From: Lentimonas sp. CC4
GTDB taxonomy: Bacteria > Verrucomicrobiota > Verrucomicrobiia > Opitutales > Coraliomargaritaceae
Direction: 5' to 3'
Assembly: GCF_902728235.1 (NCBI RefSeq)
Contig: NZ_CACVBO010000002.1
Location: 310,001-374,000, forward strand
DNA length: 64,000 nucleotides
Part shown: positions 17,808-27,006 of the stretch, piece after piece
Layout: each line of letters begins with the position of its first letter
How positions within the stretch are numbered: the first letter of the stretch is position 1
Program-made: the position numbers and the translations under genes
Notes under the pieces: generated by a model
Told to the model about the DNA's origin: nothing
The model's input: the letters and a program-made list of their open reading frames with translations, nothing else
Databases searched by the model: none

Positions 17808-19838
17808 ATGCATTCATTACCCCGTTTCCTCTCCATTCTATGGATCTTGTCGTTGCCCTTTACGGTGATGGCAGGCGAATTACCCAAAGTAAGTGGGCAG
17901 ATTGTTCGGATTGAGTTGCCCGGCGAAAATCGAACCTTAGCGCTGGCTGAAGTGGGCGTGTTTGAAAAGGGAGTCAACCTTGCTCTGAATCAGCAGGCGA
18001 CACAGTCCTCTGTCGCTTATTCGGGCGAAGCCACCCGTGCCGTGGACGGTAAGGCCAACGGCGATTTCTTTAATGACTCGGTTTCGCACACGTCCACTGA
18101 AGCCAACCCTTGGTGGGAAGTGGATCTTGGGAGCATGGCAAACATTGAAGCGATTATCGTCTATAACCGAACCGACAGCCATGGGCAGAGGCTCGACGGT
18201 TTTACACTCAAGGTGCTGGATGCAAACCGCCAAGAGGTGTTTTCTAAGAAAAGTATCACTGCATCTGATAAGGTGTCCTTTTTGCAGTCGGGCGTGCAGC
18301 CCTCTGAAGTGGTTGAGGCCGTCAAAAGTGCTGCTTCGGACAAGGATCTAGGTGCGATTTGGTTCGTTGGCGATTCGATTACACAGAGTAATGCGGATGG
18401 CGATGCGCAGGGTTCACCGCGTAAATCACTCTACGATTTGCTGAAGGCGAACGGCTATAGCTTCAGCTATACGGGGCACCATGCTCGCAATGTGGATGGC
18501 CTGCCCGCGACTGGGGCATCGCCTGCGGATAATCTCTATCATTATCATTCCGGTGTCTCTGGGATTTTGATTGGCGATGCGACGCGTCGCGGTTTCAGGA
18601 CAATTCTGCCAACTGCCTGGAGACAAGGTCGCTTAGCCACGGTGAAACCCGATATGATTCTAATTATGCTGGGCACCAACGATGTCGGCCATGGCTACGA
18701 TTTGGATAACGGCCCTCAACGACTTCGAGGCTTGTTGGATGAGATTTATGCACTGCCCAATATCGGACAGCCTAAAGTCTTATTGGGCACGATTCCACCG
18801 AATCGTCGTATTGAAGCGGATCGCACTAATGTCATGATCTTTAATGAATCGGTGCCACGCATCGTTCTAGACTACCGCGCGAAAGGGCATGCGATCACGA
18901 TGGTGGATCAGTTTAAAGCCATCGATGCCGCGTATGAGGCGAATATGCGCGGCGACAACCTACACCCGAACGCAACTGGCAATGACACCATGGCAAAGCA
19001 GTGGTTCGACGCGATTCAAGTAGTGCAGCAGAGTGGCGATACTGGAAGCGGAGATGAAGCGATGCTGTTTCCCGGTAAAAAATCAGATTTCCGCGGATAT
19101 GACCGCTACGACCGGATCAAAACAAAGAGCGGCCACTTCTCGATCATCTGTCCGAAAAATCCAGCGCCTGGCAAACCTTGGCTGTGGCGAAGCTTGTTTT
19201 GGGAAGCGATTAAGCAATTCAGCAATACTGACCTGCAGCTCGTTGATGAGGGTTACTATGTCGTGCTCGCTCACGGCGACGTAGCGGGGCATCCGAAAGG
19301 GAGTGCGAATATCGATGCCGCGTATGCACTCCTGACAGAGGAATATGGTTTTGCGAAGACTTGCTCGATGGCGTCGATGAGTCGTGGCACTTTGTCACTG
19401 TTTCGTTGGGCGTCAGAGAACCCAGAGAAGGTGAACAGTATCTATGTTGATAATGGCGTCTTAAACGTCTTGAGCTGGCCGGCGGGGAAACTCGTCCCTG
19501 GAAATGATTCATTCGCCAGCGGTGCCGCTTCATCGTGGGCAGGTTTCAAGAAGAAGTTCGGATACACAACCGACGAAGAAGCTCTTAAAACAAAGGAGAG
19601 CCCGATTGATTTACTGGAGCCCTTGGCGAAGTCCGGCGTGCCGATCTTGTCGGTGTGCGGGAGCAAAGACCCCGCGGTTCCCTATGAGGAGAATGATGCG
19701 ATCCTTGAAGAGCGCTACAAAGCGCTCGGTGGAGAGATTACAGTCATTGTTGAAGACAAAGGCCATTCGCACGGCATGAAAGATCCGACGCCTGTGTTGG
19801 AATTTATCCGGAAATATTCAAAGCCCCAAAACAATTGA
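17808..19838 (+). CDS. Three-domain secreted esterase: fucolectin-like CBM, SGNH esterase, alpha/beta-hydrolase
   Basis: A 676-residue exported fusion. Residues about 55-150 form an F5/8-type fucolectin (CBM47-like) domain: NLALNQQATQSS, H94 in SHTSTEANPWWEVDLG, and R121/R128 in NRTDSHGQRL; eel fucolectin binds fucose through one His and two Arg at such positions. Residues about 184-405 are an SGNH hydrolase: S190 in FVGDSITQS, GTND at 289-292, D383/H386 in GDNLHPN. Residues about 420-670 are an alpha/beta-hydrolase: S525 in SMSRGT, D621 in GSKDPAVP, H653 or H655 in KGHSHG. So two unrelated esterase folds sit on one chain with a fucose-targeting module. Probably removes acetyl groups from fucan. 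Its stop overlaps the next gene's TTG start. Confidence 0.85.
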   Translation: MHSLPRFLSILWILSLPFTVMAGELPKVSGQIVRIELPGENRTLALAEVGVFEKGVNLALNQQATQSSVAYSGEATRAVDGKANGDFFNDSVSHTSTEANPWWEVDLGSMANIEAIIVYNRTDSHGQRLDGFTLKVLDANRQEVFSKKSITASDKVSFLQSGVQPSEVVEAVKSAASDKDLGAIWFVGDSITQSNADGDAQGSPRKSLYDLLKANGYSFSYTGHHARNVDGLPATGASPADNLYHYHSGVSGILIGDATRRGFRTILPTAWRQGRLATVKPDMILIMLGTNDVGHGYDLDNGPQRLRGLLDEIYALPNIGQPKVLLGTIPPNRRIEADRTNVMIFNESVPRIVLDYRAKGHAITMVDQFKAIDAAYEANMRGDNLHPNATGNDTMAKQWFDAIQVVQQSGDTGSGDEAMLFPGKKSDFRGYDRYDRIKTKSGHFSIICPKNPAPGKPWLWRSLFWEAIKQFSNTDLQLVDEGYYVVLAHGDVAGHPKGSANIDAAYALLTEEYGFAKTCSMASMSRGTLSLFRWASENPEKVNSIYVDNGVLNVLSWPAGKLVPGNDSFASGAASSWAGFKKKFGYTTDEEALKTKESPIDLLEPLAKSGVPILSVCGSKDPAVPYEENDAILEERYKALGGEITVIVEDKGHSHGMKDPTPVLEFIRKYSKPQNN

Positions 19839-21424
19839 TTTTGAAAACTAAAAGACTACTTGCAGGCATACTAGTCTGCCTTCAAGCCGCTACACTCACA
19901 CTGCACGCCAAGGAATTGGCGGAAGATCCCGGGCAGTCAGACTCGTTGAGAACTGGTCAGTGGTATCGTGCGGATCCGGCATCCCTGCCGGTCAAGCTGC
20001 GGCTGAATGATTTGACCACGATTGTTGCGGCACGTGCTGCTTCAGCAGGGGACATATACGCAGGTAGGGGGATGACCGGCCAGCACGGGGTGGCAGGGTT
20101 CTATGCGGCAGATGATCAACTGACGTTTTACGTGGATGCACCGGAAAGCGATGACTACGCTCTGAGCATCATCTTTGCTTCACCCGACGTGCAGACCATG
20201 GAGTTCAAAAGCGGCGATGCCGTCATCACAACGCCTTCGCTGAAGCGAACATGGAAGCAAGCTCCGCGGAATTGGCGTCAGCACGTCCCAGGCGTGCTTT
20301 CTCTCAAAAAAGGTGTAAATCAAATTACGTTTCGCCTGCCGGACTCTACCGTCAAGCCATCGAATAAAAATAAAGGTTTAGCGACGCATATCGATCAGGG
20401 GCAATTCATGCTTTTCTCGATCGAGCTGGGAACGCCCGCAGCGCGTCAAGCACAGCTGGAGCGTGCTCAAGCAATCAAAGGGGATTCGTCCTGGATGGTT
20501 GAGGGAAAATACGGGCTGTTCGTCCATTTTTCAGCCAATATGTATGGTTGGAACCGCAACGAAAAGAGAGCGGACTGGTTTCAGGAGTCGGTCAAAATGT
20601 TCGATGTCCAGCACTTCGCGGATCAGGTCGAACGCACGGGTGCCGCCTGGGTGACTTTTACCGCAACACATCAAGGCTTTCTCTGGCCAGCGCCGAGCCA
20701 GGCGGTCGATGCGGTGATGCCGGGGCGCACCACCGAGCGCGATCTGCTGATGGAGATCATCGACGAGCTGGCCGAGCGCGGTATCGCGACCTTGTTCTAT
20801 TTGCACAGTGGATACAACGGGGTGGATCCAGGGCCATGGCGTGAGGCCTTAGGAGCGGATTACGGGGCGGCCGATGTTTCCCGTTTTAACGACAATATGG
20901 TCGCGATTCTGCGTGAATGCAGCCTGCGCTATGGAAAGAAACTCAAGGGCTTCGGCTATATGGATGGATGCCTGATGCATGATTATCCACTCGATCCGCA
21001 CTGGGAAAGTTAGGCGCGTGCCATCAAAGCGGGCAATCCAGATGCGGTCATCGGATTTAGCTCGAATCAGGGCCCTACGGTCAGCCCTTTCAGTGACCTC
21101 TCCACCCGCGACGGTGGAGCTTCGCTAGCTGAGGCAAATCCTGAATTGATCGGGCCCGGTAAACAATTTGGCGATGTTGATCCAGCCTGGTGGTGCTACG
21201 TCGATACATGGTATCCCAAGAAACCGATGAACGGGAAATGGATCGGAGGACCTAAGAAACCGACGCAGGCGTATGTGGCATATTTCAAGCAGATGGCGAA
21301 ACAGGGCGTTCCTGTGACCATCAACATGGCCATGACGGCAGATGTGACCGACGACCACCCGATCTTCAACCCAGAATGCATGGCGGTCATGGAAGCAGTC
21401 CGCAAAGCGATCCGCGGGAAATAA
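19835..21424 (+). pseudogene. GH29-like fucosidase interrupted by an in-frame TAG
   Basis: The frame opens at TTG 19835 (or TTG 19841), overlapping the previous stop, and encodes a signal peptide, a beta-sandwich region (about 40-200) and a GH29-like barrel (KYGLFVHFSANMYGW, TFTATHQGFLW, predicted nucleophile D377 in FGYMDG). TAG at 21011-21013 ends it after residue 392. The same frame continues without other damage to the stop at 21422, encoding ARAIKAGNPDAVIGFSSN, WWCYVDTWYP and the barrel end. Alignment with the neighbours at 21431 and 22951 shows equal length across the stop, which matches a Leu in them, so TTG to TAG is the likely change. Options: recent nonsense mutation, sequencing error, or readthrough. 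Confidence 0.8.
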
Positions 21425-21430
21425 ATAAGT

Positions 21431-22930
21431 ATGAAACAAATAAAATATAGTATCTTAGTGTTGCTACTTCTATCAGCAGTGACGCTCTCCGCCAAGCTAG
21501 AGCAAGAGGAGTTTGACTATGCAGCGATGGCTGCGCCTAAGGATCGGAAGGGCTATGCAGTGCTACCGATCGATCCTGCGCAAATCAATGTCGTCGCTGG
21601 TAATCTAGGCAAGTATGAGCCTGAGTTTAAAGATGCATTCATGAATCACATGAGCTTGTGGTTATCCCCAAAGGGGAAGGGGCCGCATCATGTTGAATGG
21701 TCATTGCAGGCTCCAGCGGATGGCGTGTATGAAGTCGATGCGATTGTTAAGGGGACGGGCTCACAATTACTACTTTCCACGAATGGCGTTCAGCATGAGG
21801 CGATTCCGGTCGTGCATAACGGTTGGGACCGTATGTCGATCGGTGAGATTACTTTGAAAGCGGGCATCAACCGTCTGCAGCTTGAAGTCGTTGCCTCTGG
21901 AAAGTTTAGTTTTGATGCGTTCGAGCTCACCCAGTCAGCAGTCAAAGCAGCCCTGCTCGAAGATGCCTTAGCGATGCGGGTGCAGCCCGATTGGTTTAAA
22001 GATGCCGGCTATGGTTTGATGTTTCAATGGACGAACCGTGCGACGCCACCAGAGGGCGGGATCAAGCCTTGGGAGGAGAAGGTCAATGACTTCAAGCTCG
22101 ATGCGTTCGTCGACATGGTTGAGTCCACCGGCGCGGCTTATGTGCTCTGGTCGGTTACTTGGGGAAACCAATATATCTCTGCGCCTCTTGAATCGTTGGA
22201 TGCGATTATTCCGGGCCGCACGACGAAGCGCGACCTGCTTGGGGAAATGGCCGATGCCTTGCATGCGCGTGGCATTAAGCTCATCTTTTATTATCACTAC
22301 GGCTATGATTGTAATCATTCCATCGATGCGGATTGGATGGAGGCATCCGGCGGCTACAAGGCGGACAAAACCGAATTCTATCAGAATTGGATGGCGATTG
22401 TTTCTGAAATGGGCGACCGCTACGGAGACAAGTTACACGGCTGGTGGTATGATGGGGGGCAGCGTTATTTTAACTGCCACTTTGATAATACTCTCGGAGA
22501 TCAGGGTATTCTATCGGCCCCTTGGAAAGAACTGACACTCGCGTCTAGGGTTGGAAACCCCGAACGAGTGGTTGCCTACAATTCATGGATCAAGCCACGT
22601 TTGACGGAGTATCAGGATTACTTCGGAGGCGAGGGGGCGCACATCCCCGCTGGATTAAAGCCTGGCGAAGGCGTCTTCGAATCTGGCCCTCAAAAGGGGT
22701 TGATGTCACATGGCTGCTTCATCTTTGAAAGAAAATGGGGGCATATCGAATTGAATAGTCCTATCGAGAAGCCGAGGCATAGCTTAAAAAGTCTCGTTGG
22801 AAAGGTCACTAAAGCGCAAAAGCATCGTTACCCGCTATCGATCAATCTGGAGATGTATGAAGACGGCTCGGTTTCACCGCAATCAGTTGAGCTTCTCAAG
22901 CGTTTACGCGATACCGTTCGATCGAAATAA
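21431..22930 (+). CDS. GH29-like glycoside hydrolase, tandem copy A
   Basis: A 499-residue secreted protein. An N-terminal sandwich domain (about 25-170: MSLWLSPKGKGPHHVEWSL, GVYEVDAIVKG) precedes a barrel of GH29 type (about 175-495). The predicted nucleophile is D341 in HGWWYDGGQRYF. The usual IHWG is FQWTN here, and the fucose-binding HHDGF block is replaced by SVTWGNQYIS. FYYHYGYDCNH and a GRTTKRDLLGE block are shared with the broken gene upstream. It lies 6 bp after that gene and 20 bp before its close paralogue. Likely a fucosidase-related enzyme with changed sugar contacts; activity uncertain. Confidence 0.75.
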   Translation: MKQIKYSILVLLLLSAVTLSAKLEQEEFDYAAMAAPKDRKGYAVLPIDPAQINVVAGNLGKYEPEFKDAFMNHMSLWLSPKGKGPHHVEWSLQAPADGVYEVDAIVKGTGSQLLLSTNGVQHEAIPVVHNGWDRMSIGEITLKAGINRLQLEVVASGKFSFDAFELTQSAVKAALLEDALAMRVQPDWFKDAGYGLMFQWTNRATPPEGGIKPWEEKVNDFKLDAFVDMVESTGAAYVLWSVTWGNQYISAPLESLDAIIPGRTTKRDLLGEMADALHARGIKLIFYYHYGYDCNHSIDADWMEASGGYKADKTEFYQNWMAIVSEMGDRYGDKLHGWWYDGGQRYFNCHFDNTLGDQGILSAPWKELTLASRVGNPERVVAYNSWIKPRLTEYQDYFGGEGAHIPAGLKPGEGVFESGPQKGLMSHGCFIFERKWGHIELNSPIEKPRHSLKSLVGKVTKAQKHRYPLSINLEMYEDGSVSPQSVELLKRLRDTVRSK

Positions 22931-22950
22931 TCGATATCATCCTAACTCTA

Positions 22951-24474
22951 ATGAGCTATTCAAAATTCAAGTTTATCCCCATATCGATCGTTGCTCTAAT
23001 GATGGCTTCATCAGCGGCGATTCTCTCCGCGAAGCAAGAACTCACGCAAGAGGAGTTCGACTACGCGGCGAGCGCTGCACCTAAAAATCGAAAAGGGTAT
23101 GCGGTTCTTCCGATCGATCCTGCAACGATCAACGTCGTGGCTGGTAATCTCGGCAAATACGAACCTGGGTTTAAGAACGGCTTTATGAATTACATGAGCT
23201 TGTGGATGATTCCCAAAGGGGAAGGGCCGCACCTTATCGAATGGTCCGTAGAAGCTCCGGCAGCGGGGGCATATGAGGTGGATGCAATCGTTGAGGGCAA
23301 GGGGGCCGAACTGAAGCTCTCCTGTAATGACGTTCAAAGTAAAGTCGCAACTGTGGTGGAAACTAAGTGGGATCGCGTTCCGCTCGGTGAAATCGCATTG
23401 AAAGCCGGCCTCAATACGCTGCGGCTGGAGGTCGCCGCAAGCGAAGCATTTAACTTCGATGCACTTGAACTCGTCATCCCCAGTGTTAAAAAAGAACTTC
23501 TTGAGGACGCTCAATCAATGCGTGTGGAAGCCGATTGGCTTCAAGACGCCGGCTACGGTTTGATGTTCCAATGGACGAATCGCGCAACGCCCCCAACTGG
23601 TCCGATCAAGCCTTGGGAGGAAAAAGTAAACGATTTCAAGCTCGATGCGTTTATCGACATGGTGGATGCCTCAGGTGCAGCCTACGTGCTCTGGTCCGTC
23701 ACTTGGGGAGAGCAATACATCTCGGCACCGATCAAGTCTGTGGACAAGCTGATCGCTGGACGCACGACGGAGCGCGACCTACTTGGAGAAATCGCCGATG
23801 CCCTGCATGAACGCGATATTAAGCTGATTTTCTACTATCACTATAGCTATGACTGCAACCATTCCATCGACGCGGAGTGGATGGAGGCAGTAGGTGGATA
23901 CAAGGCTGACAAAACAGAATTGTTTGATAACTGGATGGCGATTGTTTCCGAAATCGGAGACCGCTACGGCGATAAGTTACATGGCTGGTGGTTCGATGGT
24001 GGACAGCGTTATTTCAATTGCCACTTTGATAACACTCTCGGAAATATCGGAATTATAACGGCGCCTTTCAAAGAGCTGACGCTCGCCTCGAGAAGCGGGA
24101 ATCCCGAGCGAGTGGTTGCTTACAACTCGTGGGTTAAACCAAGACTGACTGATTATCAGGACTACTTTGCGGGCGAAGGTATGTTCGACGCTGCCGATTT
24201 GGAACCAGGGAGCGGAGTTTTGCAATCAGGCCCGCAAAAGGGCTTGATGGCGCACCGGTGCTTTGTGTTTGAGTCGAGGTGGGGACACATCAAACGCGAC
24301 ACCCCCATTCCGGAACCCAAATACTCTCTGGAAAGATTGACCCGATTGATCAAGAGAGCGCAAGCGAACCGCGCGCCCCTCTCGATCAATTTGGAGATGT
24401 ATGAAGATGGTTCAGTCTCACCAGAGTCGGTCGCTTTACTGCAGCAGCTCGGGGATGCGATTCGATCCAAATAA
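22951..24474 (+). CDS. GH29-like glycoside hydrolase, tandem copy B
   Basis: A 507-residue secreted paralogue of the preceding gene, alike along its whole length (shared blocks GYAVLPIDPA, INVVAGNLGKYEP, WTNRATPP, KPWEEKVNDFKLDAF, GWWFDGGQRYFNCHFDNTLG). Only the signal peptide region differs strongly. Predicted nucleophile D349. It shares the FQWTN and SVTWGEQYIS replacements of the normal GH29 motifs. The pair arose by tandem duplication, after or together with the more distant broken copy. No promoter signal between the two, so they are probably co-transcribed from site 5. Confidence 0.75.
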   Translation: MSYSKFKFIPISIVALMMASSAAILSAKQELTQEEFDYAASAAPKNRKGYAVLPIDPATINVVAGNLGKYEPGFKNGFMNYMSLWMIPKGEGPHLIEWSVEAPAAGAYEVDAIVEGKGAELKLSCNDVQSKVATVVETKWDRVPLGEIALKAGLNTLRLEVAASEAFNFDALELVIPSVKKELLEDAQSMRVEADWLQDAGYGLMFQWTNRATPPTGPIKPWEEKVNDFKLDAFIDMVDASGAAYVLWSVTWGEQYISAPIKSVDKLIAGRTTERDLLGEIADALHERDIKLIFYYHYSYDCNHSIDAEWMEAVGGYKADKTELFDNWMAIVSEIGDRYGDKLHGWWFDGGQRYFNCHFDNTLGNIGIITAPFKELTLASRSGNPERVVAYNSWVKPRLTDYQDYFAGEGMFDAADLEPGSGVLQSGPQKGLMAHRCFVFESRWGHIKRDTPIPEPKYSLERLTRLIKRAQANRAPLSINLEMYEDGSVSPESVALLQQLGDAIRSK

Positions 24475-24499
24475 TCGGAGCCTTACATCGGTCAAGTTT

Positions 24500-24626
24500 C
24501 GTAGCGTGAAGCTTTCGCGAACATTCCATCGTGCTCGTTCCGAGGCACTGAACGTTTGCTAAAGCTGCACGCAACCAATAAAAAATCGATTAAACTAGCT
24601 ACGAAATAAGCAACGTTACAGGATAC
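24500..24626 (-). repeat. Dispersed palindromic repeat, copy 3 (reverse, diverged)
   Basis: Reverse-complement relative of 815-1012: CGTAGCGTGAAGCTTT at its left end, GAGGCACTGAACG in the middle and ACGTTACAGGATAC at the right end. Shorter and more diverged than copies 1 and 2. It fills the gap before the esterase at 24636. Confidence 0.7.
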
Positions 24627-24635
24627 GAACTCTAC

Positions 24636-26204
24636 ATGATGCCCTTAAAATTTAAATCCTTCTCCATATTCATCGTGTCTCTGCTGGTGGCTTCATCTGC
24701 GGCCGCAGACGTCAAACTCCCTGCCATTATCAATAGCCAAATGGTGCTGCAGCACGGAGTGAATGCTCCGATCTGGGGCTGGGCTGATGTTGGCGAGACG
24801 GTCAGCGTGTCCTTTGCCGGACAGACAAAGGACACCACGGCAGGAGCCGATGGCAAATGGATGGTGCACCTTGATCCGCTCGATGTTTCGGCCACACCAC
24901 AGGTCATGACCATCACGGGCAATCACACGATCACGCTCGACGATATTCTTGTGGGAGAAGTGTGGATCGCCTCGGGGCAGTCCAATATGGAGTTCAGTAT
25001 TGGCGCGATTGTTAAGGAGGAGCAGGCACTGATTTCGGAGCAGATCGACAACCAGTTACTGCGTATGTTCTGCGTGGCGCCTAAGATCAAGAGCTCACTG
25101 CCATTAAAAGATACTGCCGGTTACTGGAGCGATGGTTCCTATTTCATTAAACAGATGGAAGCGGGAAAGATCCGAACCTATGACAGCCACTCTGCAGTTG
25201 GATACTTTTTTGGACTGAAGCTACAGCAAGTGCTTCAAGTTCCAGTTGCAGTGATCGATACCTCCTGGGGCGGCACGGCGATCGAACCATGGATCGCCGA
25301 TGAAGGTTATGACATGGAAGGCATTGCCTACCGTCAAGTTAAGGCCAGTCAGGAAGCTGAAGCCATCGTCGTTCGCGATCAACTCGCGCAGGATATTTCC
25401 AACTGGCGAGAGGCGGCGCAGACCGCCGTCCAAAACGACCGTAAGGTCGCTGCAAATATGGAAGTGCCCAAATCATCTGTGACCAACGCTATCTACAATG
25501 GTATGGTGGCTCCACTGGTTCCCTTCGCTGTGAAAGGAACGATCTGGTATCAGGGCGAAGGCAATGTGAAGAGTCAGGACTACTTTGAGAAATTGAAGGC
25601 GCTAACAGGCGGCTGGTCGAAAGTGTTTAATGTGCCGGATATGCCATTTTATTTAGTTCAGGTGGCGCCCTATAATTATGCGCACAAAAAAGCGAAAGGC
25701 ATCGGCCCGCAAGCGATCTATGACTCAGTGGTCTCAGCTCAATATCAAGCAGCCAAAGAGATCAAAGGCTGCGATGTCATCAACATTCCCGACACGGTAT
25801 TTGGAAATGTGAAGAATGTGCATCCTCCCCGCAAGAAGACGGTCGGCGATCGCTTGGCAGCAATGGCACTGAAAAATGACTATGGTAAAGACGTCGTCTG
25901 GACTGGTCCGCGCTTTTTGAAAGCCTCTCTAGCAGGCAATCAAGTGCAGGTTTCCTTTGAGCATGTCGATCAAGGCTTGGAAACATCGGACGGTGAAGCA
26001 CCGAACTGGTTTGAACTTGCCGGGGAAGATCAAGTGTTTGTCGCCGCCCAAGCACAGATCGACGGAGATCAAGTGCTAATCTCCAGTCCTGAAGTTAAAA
26101 CGCCTCGCTACATTCGCATGGCTTGGAACAACATCGCGGAGCAAAACCTACGCGACAAAAACGGCTGGCCTGTGTTTTCGTTTAATGAGGTCGTTGGCAA
26201 GTAA
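24636..26204 (+). CDS. Sialate O-acetylesterase-like SGNH esterase
   Basis: A 522-residue secreted esterase. N-terminal sandwich (about 25-105, LPAIINSQMVLQHG and PIWGWADVGETVSV) is typical of 9-O-acetylesterase-like proteins. Catalytic S116 is in ASGQSNMEF; the middle has DTSWGGTAIEPW and GTIWYQGEGN; the catalytic His is in KNVHPPRK. In this family the residue three before the His is commonly Asp (DxxH); here the nearby residues read V-K-N-V-H, so the Asp partner is not evident. Many such proteins act on acetylated plant or algal glycans, not sialic acid. It follows the GH29-like trio after a 161-bp gap holding a repeat; no operator found, so it may have its own promoter. Confidence 0.88.
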   Translation: MMPLKFKSFSIFIVSLLVASSAAADVKLPAIINSQMVLQHGVNAPIWGWADVGETVSVSFAGQTKDTTAGADGKWMVHLDPLDVSATPQVMTITGNHTITLDDILVGEVWIASGQSNMEFSIGAIVKEEQALISEQIDNQLLRMFCVAPKIKSSLPLKDTAGYWSDGSYFIKQMEAGKIRTYDSHSAVGYFFGLKLQQVLQVPVAVIDTSWGGTAIEPWIADEGYDMEGIAYRQVKASQEAEAIVVRDQLAQDISNWREAAQTAVQNDRKVAANMEVPKSSVTNAIYNGMVAPLVPFAVKGTIWYQGEGNVKSQDYFEKLKALTGGWSKVFNVPDMPFYLVQVAPYNYAHKKAKGIGPQAIYDSVVSAQYQAAKEIKGCDVINIPDTVFGNVKNVHPPRKKTVGDRLAAMALKNDYGKDVVWTGPRFLKASLAGNQVQVSFEHVDQGLETSDGEAPNWFELAGEDQVFVAAQAQIDGDQVLISSPEVKTPRYIRMAWNNIAEQNLRDKNGWPVFSFNEVVGK

Positions 26205-26245
26205 TACTAAATCGATAGAGTTTGATCTGATATGTGACTTTATTT

Positions 26246-26325
26246 GTAGCGGAATGAGGAACTCATTTCGACCACCGAACCAAAGAACATACATACAGCA
26301 CGAAACCGCTTCACGGCTCCGCTAC
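26246..26325. repeat. Inverted repeat between convergent genes
   Basis: GTAGCGGA (26246-26253) pairs with TCCGCTAC (26318-26325) across 64 bp, with CGGAATGAGG and CGGCTCCG nearby. Possibly a bidirectional transcription stop or a REP-type element related in style, not sequence, to the GTAGCGTG repeat family. Confidence 0.45.
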
Positions 26326-26342
26326 GAAAGAAGCCACGGAAC

Positions 26343-27005
26343 TTAAGCACCCTGATCAAACAGCCCCGTCTTATACGCTTTTGCGACCGCTGCGGGGGCA
26401 TTCTTGACCTCGAGCTTAATGTAAATCCGTTTGACATGTTCGGCCACCGTATGGGCTGAAATCTCAAGTTCATCGGCGATCTCCTTCTTCAAGAGGCCAT
26501 CACCCAGTCGATGAAGTATATCCGCCTCACGAGGAGTGAGGAGGGCAAGGCTCTCCGATTGAAGCGGCGAGGATTGTATTTGATTCAGGATCAAATTTGC
26601 GACTTCGGCGTCCAGCGACGCACCTCCTCTCATGACGGTGTGTATGCCTTGTGTGATTTCTTCAATCGGAGCAGACTTCAGCAGATAACCGTTGGCTCCT
26701 GAATGAATGGCGCTTAGCACATCGGCCTTCTTGTCAGATTGAGTCAGCACAATGATACGTGTGTCTGGGGAGTATTGTTTGATCCATGGAAGCGCTTTGA
26801 TGCCGCTCATCCCAGGTAAGTTGAGGTCGAGTAAAATGACGTCGGGGTGAATGCCATTTTTGGCATCCTGCAGATTGCGCAGGGCAACTTCTGCTGCGCC
26901 GAATTGACCGACCAGTTCTATATCAGGCTCTTCAGCTAAAGAGAGCTCAATGGCTTCACGAAAGGTGGGGTGGTCTTCCACCAGCATTACTTTGATTGTT
27001 TGCAT
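26343..27005 (-). CDS. NarL/LuxR-family response regulator, TCS2
   Basis: A 220-residue regulator with a receiver (E10-D11, phosphoacceptor D60 in VILLDLNLPG, switch Thr in VLTQSDKKAD, Lys in LLKSAPI) and a GerE HTH (TPREADILHRLGDG, KKEIADELEISAHTVAEHV). One base separates its ATG from the kinase stop, so they are co-translated. Similar throughout to the TCS1 and TCS3 regulators, including the tail AVAKAYKTGLF shared with TCS3. It converges with the esterase at 24636. Probably controls the nearby sites 6 and 7; inferred. Confidence 0.93.
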   Translation of the reverse strand: MQTIKVMLVEDHPTFREAIELSLAEEPDIELVGQFGAAEVALRNLQDAKNGIHPDVILLDLNLPGMSGIKALPWIKQYSPDTRIIVLTQSDKKADVLSAIHSGANGYLLKSAPIEEITQGIHTVMRGGASLDAEVANLILNQIQSSPLQSESLALLTPREADILHRLGDGLLKKEIADELEISAHTVAEHVKRIYIKLEVKNAPAAVAKAYKTGLFDQGA

Positions 27006-27006
27006 G

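Noticed and set aside
21011-21013. TAG as pyrrolysine or other recoding
   Set aside because: No recoding element or special context is visible, and sibling genes have an ordinary residue there.
24575-24635. Possible operator site before the esterase at 24636 (TAAACTA)
   Set aside because: No -10-like hexamer at 26-28 bp.
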